Of a stretch of DNA of 64,000 bases, positions 1 to 11,872 are shown piece after piece. The position numbers were made by a program, and so were the translations under genes. The notes beneath the pieces were generated by a model that was not told the origin of the DNA, did not search any database, and was given only the letters and a program-made list of their open reading frames with translations. How positions within the stretch are numbered: the stretch's first letter is position 1; the number at the start of each line of letters is the position of its first letter. This DNA comes from Anaspis maculata (Eukaryota; Arthropoda; Insecta; Coleoptera; Scraptiidae). Location: contig OX421968.1 of NCBI GenBank assembly GCA_949128115.1, positions 4,154,001-4,218,000 of the forward strand, in the 5' to 3' direction.

Positions 1-534
1 AAAACAGAGGAATTGAAAAGGATATTTTTCATCAAAAGTAGACATTCTGTGATTGGAACGGATGGTGATAAATTTGAAAATCTGTTGTGTTTTTGACACT
101 AAAATTTAGTTTGAAATTCAAGATATCTGGTAAAATTCTACTGAGGAGTTTTGATAGTTTATAGACACGAGAATTTTAAAAGACAACAATGGACCTCCAT
201 TGGATTATGAGGTTTGTGAATTTTTGGAAGGGCATATTATTGTAATTGAGGAATTTTTAGGATTGTTCGACATTAATTAGTTAAGATGGAAAATAATTAA
301 AATGTTTGATAACCCATGGATTGATTTTGATATTATTTCTATTCAAAGTGATAAATTGATTATTTGGATTCTTTTTCAAAATTTCAGAATCTGGAGAATT
401 TGAAAAGTTTCTGTTTTTTCGATGTATGAAATAAAGGTGTATATATTAATATTTATTTCTACAACAATGCCTCCACGAAGAGCTGACTCTAGCTTTTACG
501 ATATTCACATGATATATTGTTTGTCTATTTCTAT
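1..534. other. AT-rich stretch, nothing recognised
   Basis: No open frame, repeat or motif that I recognise. The sequence is AT-rich intergenic DNA leading into the GTCC-microsatellite element that starts at about 535. Confidence 0.5.
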
Positions 535-790
535 TTTTAGCGCATTTTCCATCTTGATGAAAATCGCTATTGCAACCGCTTTGTCCGTCCGTCCGTCCGT
601 CCGTCCGTTCCTCGAACTCCTCCCAAAGTAGACGACCTAGCTTTCTGATTTTTTCGCTGTTACATAGCTGCCACTCCCAAAGGAGGGCTAGGCTATATTG
701 GATGTCTATATTGCGCCGCCAACATAGAGAAAACCGCCCCCGATAAACTTGAAATAACATAATATTACACTTTCTACCAGACCTGATGCC
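535..790 (+). mobile_element. 5' fragment of Helitron-like (HINE/DINE-1-like) element, copy d
   Basis: This matches, almost base for base, the starts of the longer copies at 49033-51060 (same strand) and at 25300-27334 and 36735-43354 (opposite strand). It begins TTTTAGCGCATTTTCC, carries a (GTCC)n microsatellite at about 583-608, and runs through the block that reads GGCGCCGCCAACAT-like sequence in the other copies. Similarity stops at about 790, after CAGACCTGATGC, so the internal minisatellite array and the 3' hairpin end are missing. It is a truncated copy with no coding capacity. Confidence 0.8.
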
Positions 791-1421
791 TATAGCACCT
801 ATATGACACCTATAGCTACGTTCCAGAACGTGATAAGATACAAATCGGCTACTGCTATATTTAATTTTAATCAAATGGATGAGTGGTATTTCCCATCGAA
901 AATAAGATGAACATCAATCAAAACGGACATAGATGGACATAGAAAAAATAGTTTCCAGAATAAGTAATATTAACTAAAGAGTGATCGAATTTTCTCCTCA
1001 AAGTAGGCCTCGAGGGGTCCTCTTGGTAGCCACGGTTTTTCGCAAGATTTTCAAGAATCACAGGTGACTAGAAGAGGAATGTATTCGATCACTCGTTATA
1101 ACCACTTCATCTCATTCAAACAAAATTCGGAAATTGTGACCAAAATTACCTACCTAGCACCGTTAGGGAGGAACATGGATTTGTCATAAGAACATGGATT
1201 CATCACAGAGGTCGGCCGTGGTGCTTGTATTTATAGTTGTTGAATAGGCGATGTTTATAAACATGCCGCCGCTCGCCGATTTTTATTACCCTGCGGCTGC
1301 GGTGTGATAGCATGTGACTGCTGCGGCGCACCGATTCTCAGTTTTCACGAGCATAACACGCCGCGGCACCTACTGGTGATCTTTGTAAGATGCAGTTGAC
1401 CGTCTGTATTGGTAGTCTGTG
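791..1421. other. Unassigned DNA with one small inverted-repeat element
   Basis: Apart from the inverted repeat at 979-1094, nothing is recognised. A 19-base near-duplication (GAACATGGATT...) occurs around 1172-1208. A GC-richer patch lies at about 1260-1375. Confidence 0.4.
979..1094. repeat. Small terminal-inverted-repeat element (116 bp)
   Basis: The left end GAGTGATCGAATTTTCTCCTC pairs with the right end, whose reverse complement reads GAGTGATCGAATACATTCCTC. The spacer of about 70 bp has no coding potential. The size and paired ends fit a MITE. I see no clear target-site duplication. Confidence 0.55.
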
Positions 1422-1563
1422 CCCCTGCCTAACAAACCGACATGCGAAAAGCAGATTCACAAGAATCTGCAATAAGTTGAGCCAGTCTGCTGACAATGTT
1501 GAAATATCAGACCTCTCTCAGTTTTCTATTGATCCCAGCGATTCTGAGCGATCCGAATACTGA
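1422..1563 (+). pseudogene. ORF1 (gag) C-terminal remnant of I/Nimb-like LINE
   Basis: Reading in frame to the TGA at 1561-1563 gives a serine/aspartate-rich tail that includes KLSQSADNVEISDLSQF and ends SERSEY. The same tail is encoded on the minus strand at 14683-14820 in the sister copy, downstream of its zinc knuckle, so this is the genuine C terminus of ORF1. The stop lies 31 bases before the ORF2 ATG at 1595. All of the RNA-binding part of ORF1 is lost to 5' truncation. Confidence 0.75.
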
Positions 1564-1594
1564 AAACCACCACTCGACCTGACAACAAACAAAA

Positions 1595-4500
1595 ATGGCG
1601 TCTGTGATTCAGTGGAATTGCAATGGTTTTTACACCAGATTCACTCATATCCAACGCCTGATCAGTGATCACAACCCCTCAGTACTATGTTTACAAGAAA
1701 CAAACTTCAAAGGCAACCACAGCCTTTCATTAAAAGGGTACAATACTCTCACAAAAAACCGAATCACTCAACAAATTGCCAGCGGTGGTGTCTCAATTTC
1801 AATCAAGAAAAATCTACATCATGAGGAAGTTGTTATCTCGACTAATTTGGAGGCAATTGCTGCCTCGGTTTGGTGTCCCAGCAAAATCAACATTTGCAAC
1901 ATATACTTACCTCCAAATACAAATCTCGACTCCAATGAACTGGCCAACCTAATCACCCAAATCCCCCCTCCATTCATCATAGTCGGCGATTTTAATGCCC
2001 ACAACATTATGTGGGGATCACACTCCAATAGTCTCAGAGGAAGAGAAATTGAAAACCTATATCTCAGAAATCTGTCCTTATTTTTGCTAAACAACGGCCA
2101 ACCTACTCACTTCAATTCATCATCCGGCAGCTTCTCTAGCATAGACCTTAGTTTCAGCGATCCACGCAGTGGCCCCGCCCTGTGCTGGACAGTTCTGCCA
2201 GAACTATATGACAGCGACCACTTTCCCATTGCAATTTCTTATCGAAAAAACAACCTCAGTGACCCCAATAAACCTTTTGAAAAATGGAAAGATAAAGGAG
2301 TTGATTGGCTGGCTTATCAAAACATGGTTGACGAGAAATTGTCTACTTTCTCCCTCCACGATGACATCAATGATAACGTTCAAAACTTCTCCAAGATCAT
2401 AACCGAAGCAGCCGAACAATGCATCGGGAAAAAAACTGTTTTCACAAACCACAACCCAGTGCCCTGGTGGAATCCTAAATGCAGTCTTGCCGTCAGGGAA
2501 TCCAAAACTGCCTTTAACAGATTCAAAAAACACCCTGACGTCGAAAATCTGATCGCGTTCAAGAAACATAGAGCAAAAGCCAGGTTCGTACTGAAGGATG
2601 CCAAAAAGTCATCTTGGCAATATTATGTCTCCACTCTCACTAGTTCCACTCCCCTGAGGGAAGCCTGGTCCAAAATTAACAGAATAAAGGGTCTCAATTG
2701 CAACCCCTCTTCCATAACAGCGCTAAAAGACGAAATTAACAACCTAATCACTTCTAACGACGATATTGTGAATCTACTAGCAAATCAATCCTACAAGCAC
2801 TCCAGCGACAACTTCTACTCGAATGAATTCCTGAAAATAAAGTCAGAAAAAGAGAAGATCCCACTCAATATGAACAACTTCGAAAACCCCGAACTTAATG
2901 TTCCACTGCGGAGATCCGAATTGGATGAAGCCCTCAAAAACTGCAAAAATTCCGTCCCAGGCCCCGACTCCATCCCCTTCACTTTCTTAAAAAACCTATC
3001 TGACGCTGCAGTTCAAACTCTCCTAGACATCTTCAATTTTATATGGCAGCGACAATGTTTCCCTGACTGCTGGAGAGAATCCACTATAATTCCCATTCTC
3101 AAACCCAATAAACCCAAAATCGAACCATCGAGTTACAGACCGATTTCTTTGACCTGCACTATGTGCAAATTACTCGAAAAAATTATCAACAACAGACTCA
3201 AATGGTTTCTTGAGGAAAACAATCTACTGTCCAACCGCCAGAGCGGTTTCAGAATAGGTCGATCAACCGTCGATAATATGGTCCTCCTGCAATCTGAAAT
3301 CTCAGAAGCCTTTGCTACTAATAGGAATCTGGGAGCGGTGTTTTTCTGACATTGAAAAAGCATATGACACAACATGGAGACACGGCATACTGTTGAAACT
3401 TTTGAAGTGGAAGATCAACGGTAACATGGTCGTTTTCATAAAAAACTTCCTCTCACACAGAACTTTCAGAGTGAAAAAAAATAATGTTCTATCTAAGCAA
3501 TTCTTCCAGGAAAATGGCATCGCTCAGGGTTCAGTCGTCAGCGTCACTTTATTCCTTGTTGCTATAAATGAAGTCCTATCAAAAATCAAGCTGCCAGTTA
3601 GAGGTGCTCTGTACGCCGATGACCTCGTGATTTTTTGTAAAGGCACTAATGGACGAGAAATACAAACTCTGCTACAGGTAGCCATCAATGAGATCGAGGA
3701 GTGGGCTGTGCAGTCGGGTTTCAGATTTTCTCCTCTGAAATCTAAGGTAATGATCTTTTCCAGAAAGTACAAAATAAGCCCCCTACCTCCCATCAAAATA
3801 TACAACACGGAGATTGAACAGGTTCTTGAACTGCGATTTCTTGGTCTCATCTGGGACACCAAACTAACCTGGAAACCCTATGTTGAACAACTAAAAGCCG
3901 AATGCGCCCAAAGGTTGAACCTGTTGAAGACTATTTCTCACCATCACTGGGGTTCAGAGGAAGCTCTTCTTCTGACTGTTTACAGAGCCCTAATCAGGTC
4001 GAAACTTGATTATGGGTCGATTGTATACTCATCTGCATCGAAATCAACCTTGAGGAAATTAAAATGCATAGCTAACGCTGCGATCAGAATGGCTACCGGT
4101 GCCTTTAGGACCAGCCCAATAGAATGTTTGTTCCAGCTTGCAAATGAACCCCCTCTTGATATCCGAAGAGAATCTCAAACGTTAACATACTCTGCCAGAG
4201 TAGCAGCCTCGAAAAATAATGCAGAGTACCACTCAGTCTTCTCCACAAAATACCACCACATTTTCCAGTCGAAACCAAGACTCACTCCCCCATGTCACTA
4301 CAAGCTCAAATCCATTCTAAACTCTCTAAGCTTGATCCCAACAGAAGTTTGTTCACCACAATCAAATAAGGGTGCCCCATGGACCTTCTCTTCCCCAACT
4401 TACCACACCAGCCTATCCAGCTACCCCAAACACTCCACTGCCCCTGTCATCCTTCAGAACTTACACAAAGAAATCATAGCTTCGAATCAAGGTTCCTCAG

Positions 4501-5309
4501 TTCTATATACAGATGCATCTAAAGGCAACAACGGCGTCGGAGTTGCGATTGTGACCGCAGCCGACTCCTACAACTACCGTCTGCCCAAATCTACCAGCAT
4601 TTTTTCAGCAGAACTGTACGGAATCCTTCGAGCTTCAAAAATAGTACATGCGAGCCCCCATTCCAAGTTTTTAATCTGCACCGACTCCTTAAGTTCAATC
4701 CAAAGCATGCAAATCATATACTCCACAAATCCATTAGTGCAACAAATACAACATACTCTTTCATCGGCAATAAAGCAAAACAAAGAAGTAATTCTGAGCT
4801 GGTGTCCGTCACATGTCGGAATCCGGGGAAATGAAAAGGCTGACCAAGCTGCCAGTGAGGCGGTAAATTTACCGAAGCACACTAATTTCAAAATCACTGA
4901 GTTTGACTTGAAGAATCATTACAAAACAGCTATTCGTGAAAAATGTATCGGATCCATGTCCAGCTATAGACCACTCACAATCCAGATCAGTCCAGCCATC
5001 CTGAGGATCGTAACTAAAACCGTCCCAAACCGAAGGGAAGAAACAACACTGAATCGTGTACTAATCGGACACACGCTCATGACACATTCCTTCATTTTGT
5101 CAAAAGAAGAGCCCTCAGGATGTCTATACTGCAATGAGGTTCGAGTCACTATTCCACACCTTTTGTTCAACTGTCAGGGACTTTTGAGACAAAGACAACG
5201 GGCAGGGTTTTCAAATGAAGTTTCCCTTACTCGGATGGTTACTCAGAATGGCAATTTTGGTGTGCTGATGGATTTTCTGAAGGACTCTGGCATTTTTGAC
5301 CTGATCTAA
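1595..5309 (+). pseudogene. ORF2 of I/Nimb-like LINE: endonuclease-RT-RNase H, one frameshift
   Basis: The N-terminal AP-like endonuclease begins SVIQWNCNG and has LQETNF, VGDFNAHN (near residue 130) and SDHFPIAIS (near 207). The reverse transcriptase has PGPDSIPFTFLKN, YRPISLTC, GFRIGRSTVDN, the DIEKAYD block at about 3350 and the catalytic YADD at 3612-3623. The RNase H domain has YTDASKGNNGVGVA, AELYGI, TDSLSS and WCPSHVGIRGNEKAD. A C-terminal CLYC...H...C zinc-like motif lies near 5120-5180. One extra base near 3347 (TTTTTCTGAC, against TTTTTTGAC in the sister copy) shifts the frame and separates residues 1-584 from the rest. Otherwise both halves are open, so the copy was disabled by essentially one lesion. 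ORF2 proteins nick target DNA and prime cDNA synthesis there. Confidence 0.92.
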
Positions 5310-5769
5310 AAACAAGACCATCCTCTAATACCAGTCTAATACTGCTGACTCCCCAAGCATCTTCAAGCCTCCCAACATTTCCACTCATACTTTTTTCTAC
5401 CAAGTCATAGCATTTTCTGGGAAATTAGGAATAAAAATCCAGGACAACCGGAAAACATCTACCTACCGCCCAGTGTTGTTGGACGACTTTGGCGAATAGA
5501 CCGGTAAAACCCTGATCAGGGAAAAAGCGCAAACAGCTAGGGCTCAAACCAGTTTTGTGCCGGGCCGTCCGACAACACTCCAAAGTTTCCAAACCTGAAA
5601 ACCAGAAAATCAAGCAAAGACACTGAAACTCAAACCCAACCGTGGGTGCTAATAACCATGCAGTTGATGCACCCTAACAAAATCAAAATTTAAAAAAAAA
5701 AAAAATGTTTCTCTTTGCTGGGCGTTTCGACAAAGACGATATATGTCACAATCTTATTTATGATCTATA

Positions 5770-8033
5770 GTCGGGGTGGTACGCGACATAAAATAGCAAA
5801 ATACCGCAAATGAATTAGACGGGATGCCCTTTGGTATGATGACTACTTATACCAAGGTGATTAATTTTCGCCAAGGATGCGTCAACATTTCCCACTCAGA
5901 AAAAAAGATGGCGACGATTTTTGACAGGAGCGGATTTTTTATAAAACATATGGGTGTGACACATGTTTTCTCACTAATTTTGACCTCCTGAATACGAATA
6001 TGGAGTTTATTTTCACATTGGAAATCAACTTGACCTCATATTTCACATCTGAAAACCGCAAAACTAGCAGACTCTCGCTAATTTTTGAACTGAAAATTTT
6101 ATGTACCATCAACGGCGATTTCCAGCCTTGAGCTGGCTGTATAGATCCCATAGAACAAGTTAACAGTCTAAGTTCTGCAAAATAACTCTTCAAACATTGC
6201 CAGGGTGCGCCTCAAATCATACCAAAAATGGGCGCTGGGAGCACACTTTGCTGCGGCTGGATGGGGAATGTAAGTGTGAAAGGAAGAATGTTGTGCAATA
6301 TGTTTAACTGTTTAATATGACATACCAAGCATTTATCAACATACTATAGGGATTTGAAACAAAATATCGTAGAAACAAATTTTCATGATTTGTTAATAAT
6401 TTTTTTTTATGACAGGTACAATTGATACCAAAAAACGTAGCTCTGATTTTGATGATGTTCTTTATCAAGGTAAATACATCAAGAGACCTTTCTCACCTGG
6501 AATAACTACCCTAGCTCAAAGTTTCATATAATTTAAAGCATTTTCGTCAGATCCGCGATTGCCAAACATCAGAAAAGCGTTGGCTGATGGTTAAGCTTTG
6601 GCTTAAGTTTTCTGTCTCGCCCGTGAACTCATCCAGGTGTCTGCTGGACTGGATATGCACCAACGGCAAAGGTTCAGCAGGACCTTCAGTGTTATTCGTA
6701 TTTCTATGGCACCAACTTCAAATTTGTTGTCTTGTGTGTGTCAGAATAATGCGAGAATGAAAGTAATGAGCTATTAATGGAGGCTCAAAAGCGTCTAGGA
6801 CGTGAACAAGCCAAAGAGCATGAAACATACACCATGTATCATAGGTACTATAGTTGCAAAATAAGAGTCGTAATGTTGAAAAGGTCTTGATGCCTACCTG
6901 ATCACTTTTCCATATGTTTTCCACGTCCGTTTTCTATGCCTGTTCACGTCTTAGGTGTTTTTGCGCCTTCACGGATAATACTATAGTTCCATTCTCGCAA
7001 ATTCCAACACACACAAGACAACAAGTTTTAAATTGATAATTACACTGAAGATCCTACTGCCCTTCGCCGTTGGTGCATATCCGGTCCGAAAATTTCTAGA
7101 CACCTGAATGAGTTCATGGGCGAGATAGAAATACTCGTAGAAAACTTTAAACCAAAGATTCACCATCAGCCGTATGATGCATTCTAGAACAAGTGTGAAG
7201 ACAAAACTGTAAAATCAAAAGACACTTTTCTGATGTTTGGCAACCGCAAGTCTAACGAAAAATGATTTAATTATGAGTCGCTATACCGAAACTTTGAGCT
7301 AAGGTAGTTGTTTCAGGTGAAAAAGGTCTCTTGATGTATTTACCTTGATGGAAAACATCATCAAAATCAAAGTTACGTTTTTTAGTATTATTGAAAAAAA
7401 AGTTATCAACAAATCATGAAAATATATTTTTTTGGTTTTTTATCTGAAATTGTCATTGTATGTTGATAAATCTTCAGTATATGTAAGCTTACTATATAAA
7501 ACAGTGAAATGTATTGCAAAACATTTTCCATTTCACACTTACATCCCTTAAATCAGCCGCAGAAAAATGTGCTCCCAGAGCCCATATTTTGTATGTTTTG
7601 GGGCGCACCCTGGCAATGTTTGTAGAGTTATTTTGCAGAACTTACACTGTTAACTTGTTCCGTGGGATCTATTTAACGAGCTCAAGGCTGGAAATCGATG
7701 TAAATGGCATACAAAATTTTCAATTCGAAAATAAGCGAGAGTCTGCTATTTTTGCGGTTTTCAGATGTGAAATATGAGGTCGATTTGATTTCTGATGTAA
7801 AAATTAACTCGATATTCGTGTTCAGGAGGTCAAAATTAGTAAGAAAACATACCTCACATGCCTATGTTTTACAAAAATTCAGGTCCTGTCAAAAATCGTC
7901 GCCATCTTTTTTTCTGAGTGGGAAATGTTGACGCATCCTTGGAGAAAATTAATCACCTTGGTATGAGTGATTATCATGCCAAAGGGCATCCCGTCTAATT
8001 CATTTGCGGTATTCAAAATCGTAGCACCCCGAC
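5770..8033. mobile_element. 2.26-kb palindromic (long-TIR) element, Tc1/mariner-like TA target
   Basis: The left half from about 5770 and the right half ending at 8033 are imperfect reverse complements for about 1 kb each. Examples are GGGATGCCCTTTGG at 5821 against CCAAAGGGCATCCC near 7980, and TTGTTGTCTTGTGTGTG near 6724 against CACACACAAGACAACAA near 7009. Ends read GTCGGGGTG...CACCCCGAC and are flanked by TA at 5768-5769 and 8034-8035. The centre, about 6760-6990, still contains paired pieces such as GACGTGAAC. No transposase is recognisable. Frames such as the one at 5939-6193 and its mirror at 7704-7931 are mirror images of each other and not genes. It is best read as a non-autonomous foldback-type element. 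Confidence 0.75.
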
Positions 8034-8035
8034 TA

Positions 8036-9594
8036 CTAGTAAACCAACAATTACCCAACTGTATAGTTATGTGAATTGTACAAAATTTAATTCTTGAAAA
8101 AGTACAACCATCATGGTATATCACCAAGCATGTTGCGATTCATTCCGACAACATAAAAAAAAAATCTGTTGTGGGGCGACACAAAACTTTCCCGGCGGTA
8201 TCCAGAGACGTCAGTAATGATTTTGATCGAAGTGTCCCTTCGGGAGGGGGCGATTCGATTTGGAAATTGATGAAAAAATTCTATTTAGTCGAGCGTTTAG
8301 CGAGCATCCTGCATCCATTGTTGAGCGGACAGAAAAAATGACAGGTTAGGTCAGTTTTCCAAGGTGATGAAATGATCCAAAAGGTAGAACTAGGTAGCTA
8401 ACTGTTGTGATATCTCAAAAATGCAATGCTGGTTCCTTATTGAAATTTTTGTTCCTACTTTAGATATGATGATGAAATTACAAAAACTTGATTGAAAACT
8501 TTCACTGCATCTGTGTGTCAAATTTCAACTCTATATTTTCAATTTAGAGCTTGGGCAGACAAACCCAGACCCAATGTGCCACCTGAGGGCTTCCGATCAA
8601 AATCATCCACCCAAAGTCTAATCAGAACATTCCATCAGGCTGAACTTAGGCCTCCGTACCTGATTTCGATTTGATCGGATCAATAATTCGGTAATTATCG
8701 TGACAGAACCGCTTAATTTGTACGATCGCATGAGTGGTTTTATATTTTCAGGAGGAAAATTTCCGGGAAATTGGAGAGAAATTATTGGAAAATGTTCAAG
8801 AACCAGTTATCTATTCTCTAAAAAAAACAATTCCAAGAAATCTGTTCACTGAATAAAAAGTTGGAAAATTTGCAGTTTTTCCAGAGAGGAAAACTCGGCA
8901 ACTGTTGATCCGATTTCGAAAATTTTTCCTCCAAAAATTAGCTCAATCTTTTCTCTAATTTTTATTCACAGCATGTCTGCACCTAAAATTATTATTTCGT
9001 GGGGCCTACCGCATGTAGAAGTTTGCATTGCGTTTTTCTCAAATTCACGGAATGTGCAAATTTCATTTTGAAAAAATTACAGTCGGAAAACCGAAACCGT
9101 GTCAACTCTGAAAATAGACCTGCACGACGCTCAATACAATCTACTTTCGATATCAGTTGAAATTTACAAAAAAAAAGTCGATCCCCGAGCAGGAATAAAT
9201 TTTTGAGTGGAGTCCTGCTACAAAAGCGAGTCGTGCTGGTCGAAACACCGGCGAGAGCCCCTCCTGAGTGGCAACGGCCAGGAGAAATTTCGAAAATTCA
9301 TTACGCTCAACTGGAGAATGGTGGAAAACTGCAACTGCGGCCTCAATTTGACTCTTTTGTTGTGTTGCTTCCTGCCAAATCTGGTTCCAATCCATTGGAT
9401 AGATTTTGAATAATTAATTGGTAAAGTTTTGAACTTTAACATTTTTTATTATTTGACAGATGACAGATAGGGCAATGTTTCCAACTGTTCTGAATACAGT
9501 TTTCCAAGGGCTTTCAAATGACATATTGCAAGTTGAGTTCCGTGAGATATAGCTTTTGACATTTGATGATAGTGACAGTTGGGTTTGACAGATG
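8036..9594. other. AT-rich DNA, nothing recognised
   Basis: There is no supported gene, repeat or RNA here. A slightly GC-richer patch at 9190-9400 has several short overlapping frames on both strands but no recognisable protein signature. Confidence 0.45.
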
Positions 9595-9706
9595 ACAGCC
9601 AAAAACTAATGGGCTCTTTTCAGGAAACAACCATGTTTGTATACCAAATATCAAGTCGATCCAGTCAACGTTACGGCAGTTATCGTGGAAGATCACAGAC
9701 AGACAT

Positions 9707-9803
<97 letters not shown>

Positions 9804-9935
9804 TCATTCTGAAAATGGTCTTAATCGTCTTGGAGGACCTCAAAACGGATATATCCGGTGAAATCTCGAAACTTTTTTTCTGCACGATTACAATACTTTC
9901 CCTCCGTGTTCGTGGGTGGGCCGGGAAAGTAAAAT
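9595..9935 (+). repeat. Microsatellite-carrying interspersed repeat, copy A
   Basis: Both flanks of the (CA)n tract resemble the flanks of the (TACA)n tract at 55010-55335. Shared pieces on the left are AACTAATGGGCTC, TTTCAAGTCGATC-like sequence and CAGTTATCGTGGAAG. Shared pieces on the right are CATTCTGRAAATKGTCTT, GGACCTCAAA and CGGGGAAGTAAAA-like sequence. The repeat therefore moves as a unit with a hypervariable simple-sequence core, like other microsatellite-bearing insect repeats. It has no coding capacity. Confidence 0.7.
9707..9799. repeat. (CA)n microsatellite
   Basis: Nearly uninterrupted CA dinucleotides with one CATATA interruption. It is the core of the surrounding interspersed repeat. 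Confidence 0.95.
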
Positions 9936-10700
9936 CATCAAAGGATTACGAGAAATGGAACGATCGCAAATGATGAAAGCTAGAAAGCATTCAATACAAT
10001 TATTGTTACCAGGTAAGTGGTTGAGCCCCACGAGCATGAAAAAATTGTGATGACCCAGAAGATGTCGATGTTGAAATACCTAAGTGAAGATTTCATTCTT
10101 GAAGAAGTATAAAATTTGAGAAAATTGATACCATTTGCAAAACTTTTGACGTAGCTTTTCTAACAAAAATAAGGCAACTGTCCAAAAAAATTGAAATAAT
10201 TTCGTCAGTCAATGTTACCACCTCTTTCCAACCTAATTCTGATTTCTTTTTCCACCTCCTATGGCAAGGGTGATTTTGATGAAGTTGGGGAAATGTATAA
10301 AAACGGTTGCAAAGACCAGCCTGCAACGTTCTGTGACAATGGCACAGAATAATGTTCTAACGCTGTTGGATATGTATGATTTTTGTGTGAAAAATATTGA
10401 TGACATTTCTTCCGTATAAGCTTCCAGCTGCAACAAGAACTTATCATATATAGTTTTTATTAAAACATCTTCTCAACACATTGAGCTGCTGAATAACAAA
10501 GAATACAATACAAATAGGTAAGTAAACATAGAAAAGTTAAAGAATTAACGTGTATAAAAACTTAATTAAGTATAGATATCATGTATAAACTATAAACTAA
10601 AATATTTTATATAAATGGTGTCGCAACATCCCAGGCAAACACACTTTCGTTTAATAAACTTTTTTTTTTGTCAGAAACTGAAGAAATATACGGTAGATGG
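9936..10700. other. AT-rich DNA, nothing recognised
   Basis: No gene or repeat is recognised. Only short shadow frames are present. Confidence 0.45.
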
Positions 10701-10945
10701 TAAACGTATAATTAATGTCAGAATGTCCACGACTTAAACCAATATATTGGCCAATTGTTCAGTGTAATTTATACGTTTTTATCATCTATGTACACTACCA
10801 ACAATAAACGTATAAATTCAACCTTTATTCAATGTCAGAACGTTGCCAACTTATACCAAATTTTTTTGTGTAATTTTGTACGTTTTCATCATCTATGTAA
10901 ACTACCATCAATAATCGTATAAATGCAACCTTTATGCAACTCTCA
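10701..10945. repeat. Tandem repeat, about 105-bp unit, 2.3 copies
   Basis: Units start at 10701, 10805 and 10912 (partial). Each begins TAAACGTATAA or a close variant and contains AATGTCAGAA, GTGTAATTT, TACGTTTT and ATCATCTATGTA. The units have diverged by roughly a fifth. The motif CGTATAAA/TTTATACG recurs in both orientations in the surrounding 10.5-11.9 kb. Confidence 0.7.
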
Positions 10946-11039
10946 GGACACCTGAACGATATCCACGATAAAGTGGCGGGATAGAGGAGGTGGAGGATAC
11001 CACCAAGACACCAGAAGGTATGCACGAATGATTAGAAGT

Positions 11040-11475
11040 AGGTGTTTAGGACCATAGGAACCCTTTGCCTTGAGAAAGACAGTTTGAATGGGTACAGGCG
11101 GAGCATTTGTCTTTGGCTTCTACGCTACCATTTGAAAGCTCTATGAGTTACAGTTGCCGGAGGAACTCGGGCTCTGCCACCGGTGCGACGTCGAGTAGAT
11201 TGCAAACGCCGCGCCGTATAGACGTGACATGTACAATGATTGCAATTTGCACGTATAGTGCATATGAACAGGCTTAGGATCTGTTTCTGAAGGCGGTGGC
11301 CGTCAAATCGCCTATACTAAAGCGGCGTACTCCGCGCTAGTGAGAGGGATACTACCGCGGCCGCTCGGTGGCTTGCGGAACTAACCCGCGCGTATTGGAT
11401 GCGGAGGCTGATGCAGGAGGAAAAACCGAGTGAGCGGTTTTGCTAAACCGGCCCGGATGGCTGGTTTATTACACG
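11040..11475. other. GC-rich island of unknown nature
   Basis: About 430 bases are clearly richer in G+C than the AT-rich DNA on both sides and contain CCGCGGCCGC at about 11352. No ORF, tRNA or rRNA core motif is recognised. It could be a fragment of an unclassified repeat or an old gene remnant. Confidence 0.35.
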
Positions 11476-11872
11476 TTTCTGTTCCAATTGATCTAAACGT
11501 TGATACTATACGTGTAAAATGTGGATAAAAACCACCAATAAATAGCCTTAACATGGTTCACATTTCATTTATTCAAAATGTATATTATACCTGGATGTCA
11601 TTCGTTTAAAATCCATATAAATTGAATTATTTTTCAAGAAAATAGTTCGAACATTTATTTTAAATGTGGAATATACATTTTTATTTTACCCAAAAAAAAC
11701 GTTTTTGCAGTTCGTGAAATATACCTATTTAAATCATGGACAAGAATGGTTCACGTTTGATTTGTTAAAGTCGTTGAATAAACTATGATATTATTCGTTT
11801 GAATTCAATAGATAATAAATTACATTTACAAAAATGGGTTTTTGCATACGTTTATAAAACGATTTTCAATCG
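11476..11872. other. AT-rich DNA between the GC island and the LINE
   Basis: Very AT-rich, with scattered CGTTTA/TAAACG words like those in the tandem repeat at 10701. No gene is seen. Confidence 0.4.

Larger units (their letters stand above)
1422..5704 (+). mobile_element. I/Nimb-like non-LTR retrotransposon, copy 1 (5'-truncated)
   Basis: This copy contains the last part of ORF1, all of ORF2 (AP endonuclease, reverse transcriptase, RNase H), a 3' UTR of about 380 bp and a terminal A-run at 5692-5704. It begins abruptly at about 1422, where alignment with the opposite-strand copy at 11873-15960 starts, so most of ORF1 and the 5' UTR are missing, as expected from incomplete target-primed reverse transcription. 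RNase H plus a CCHC gag in the sister copy places it in the I group (I or Nimb clade). I could not identify a convincing target-site duplication. The two copies are very similar by eye, so amplification was fairly recent. Confidence 0.9.

Noticed and set aside
5939..6193. 84-residue frame with a near-identical partner at 7704-7931
   Set aside because: The similarity arises because both lie in the arms of one palindromic element.
9514..9885. Cys-Val repeat protein and His-Thr repeat proteins
   Set aside because: They are translations of the (CA)n tract.
11040..11475. rRNA fragment
   Set aside because: No recognisable 18S/28S core motif was found; left as an unknown GC-rich block.
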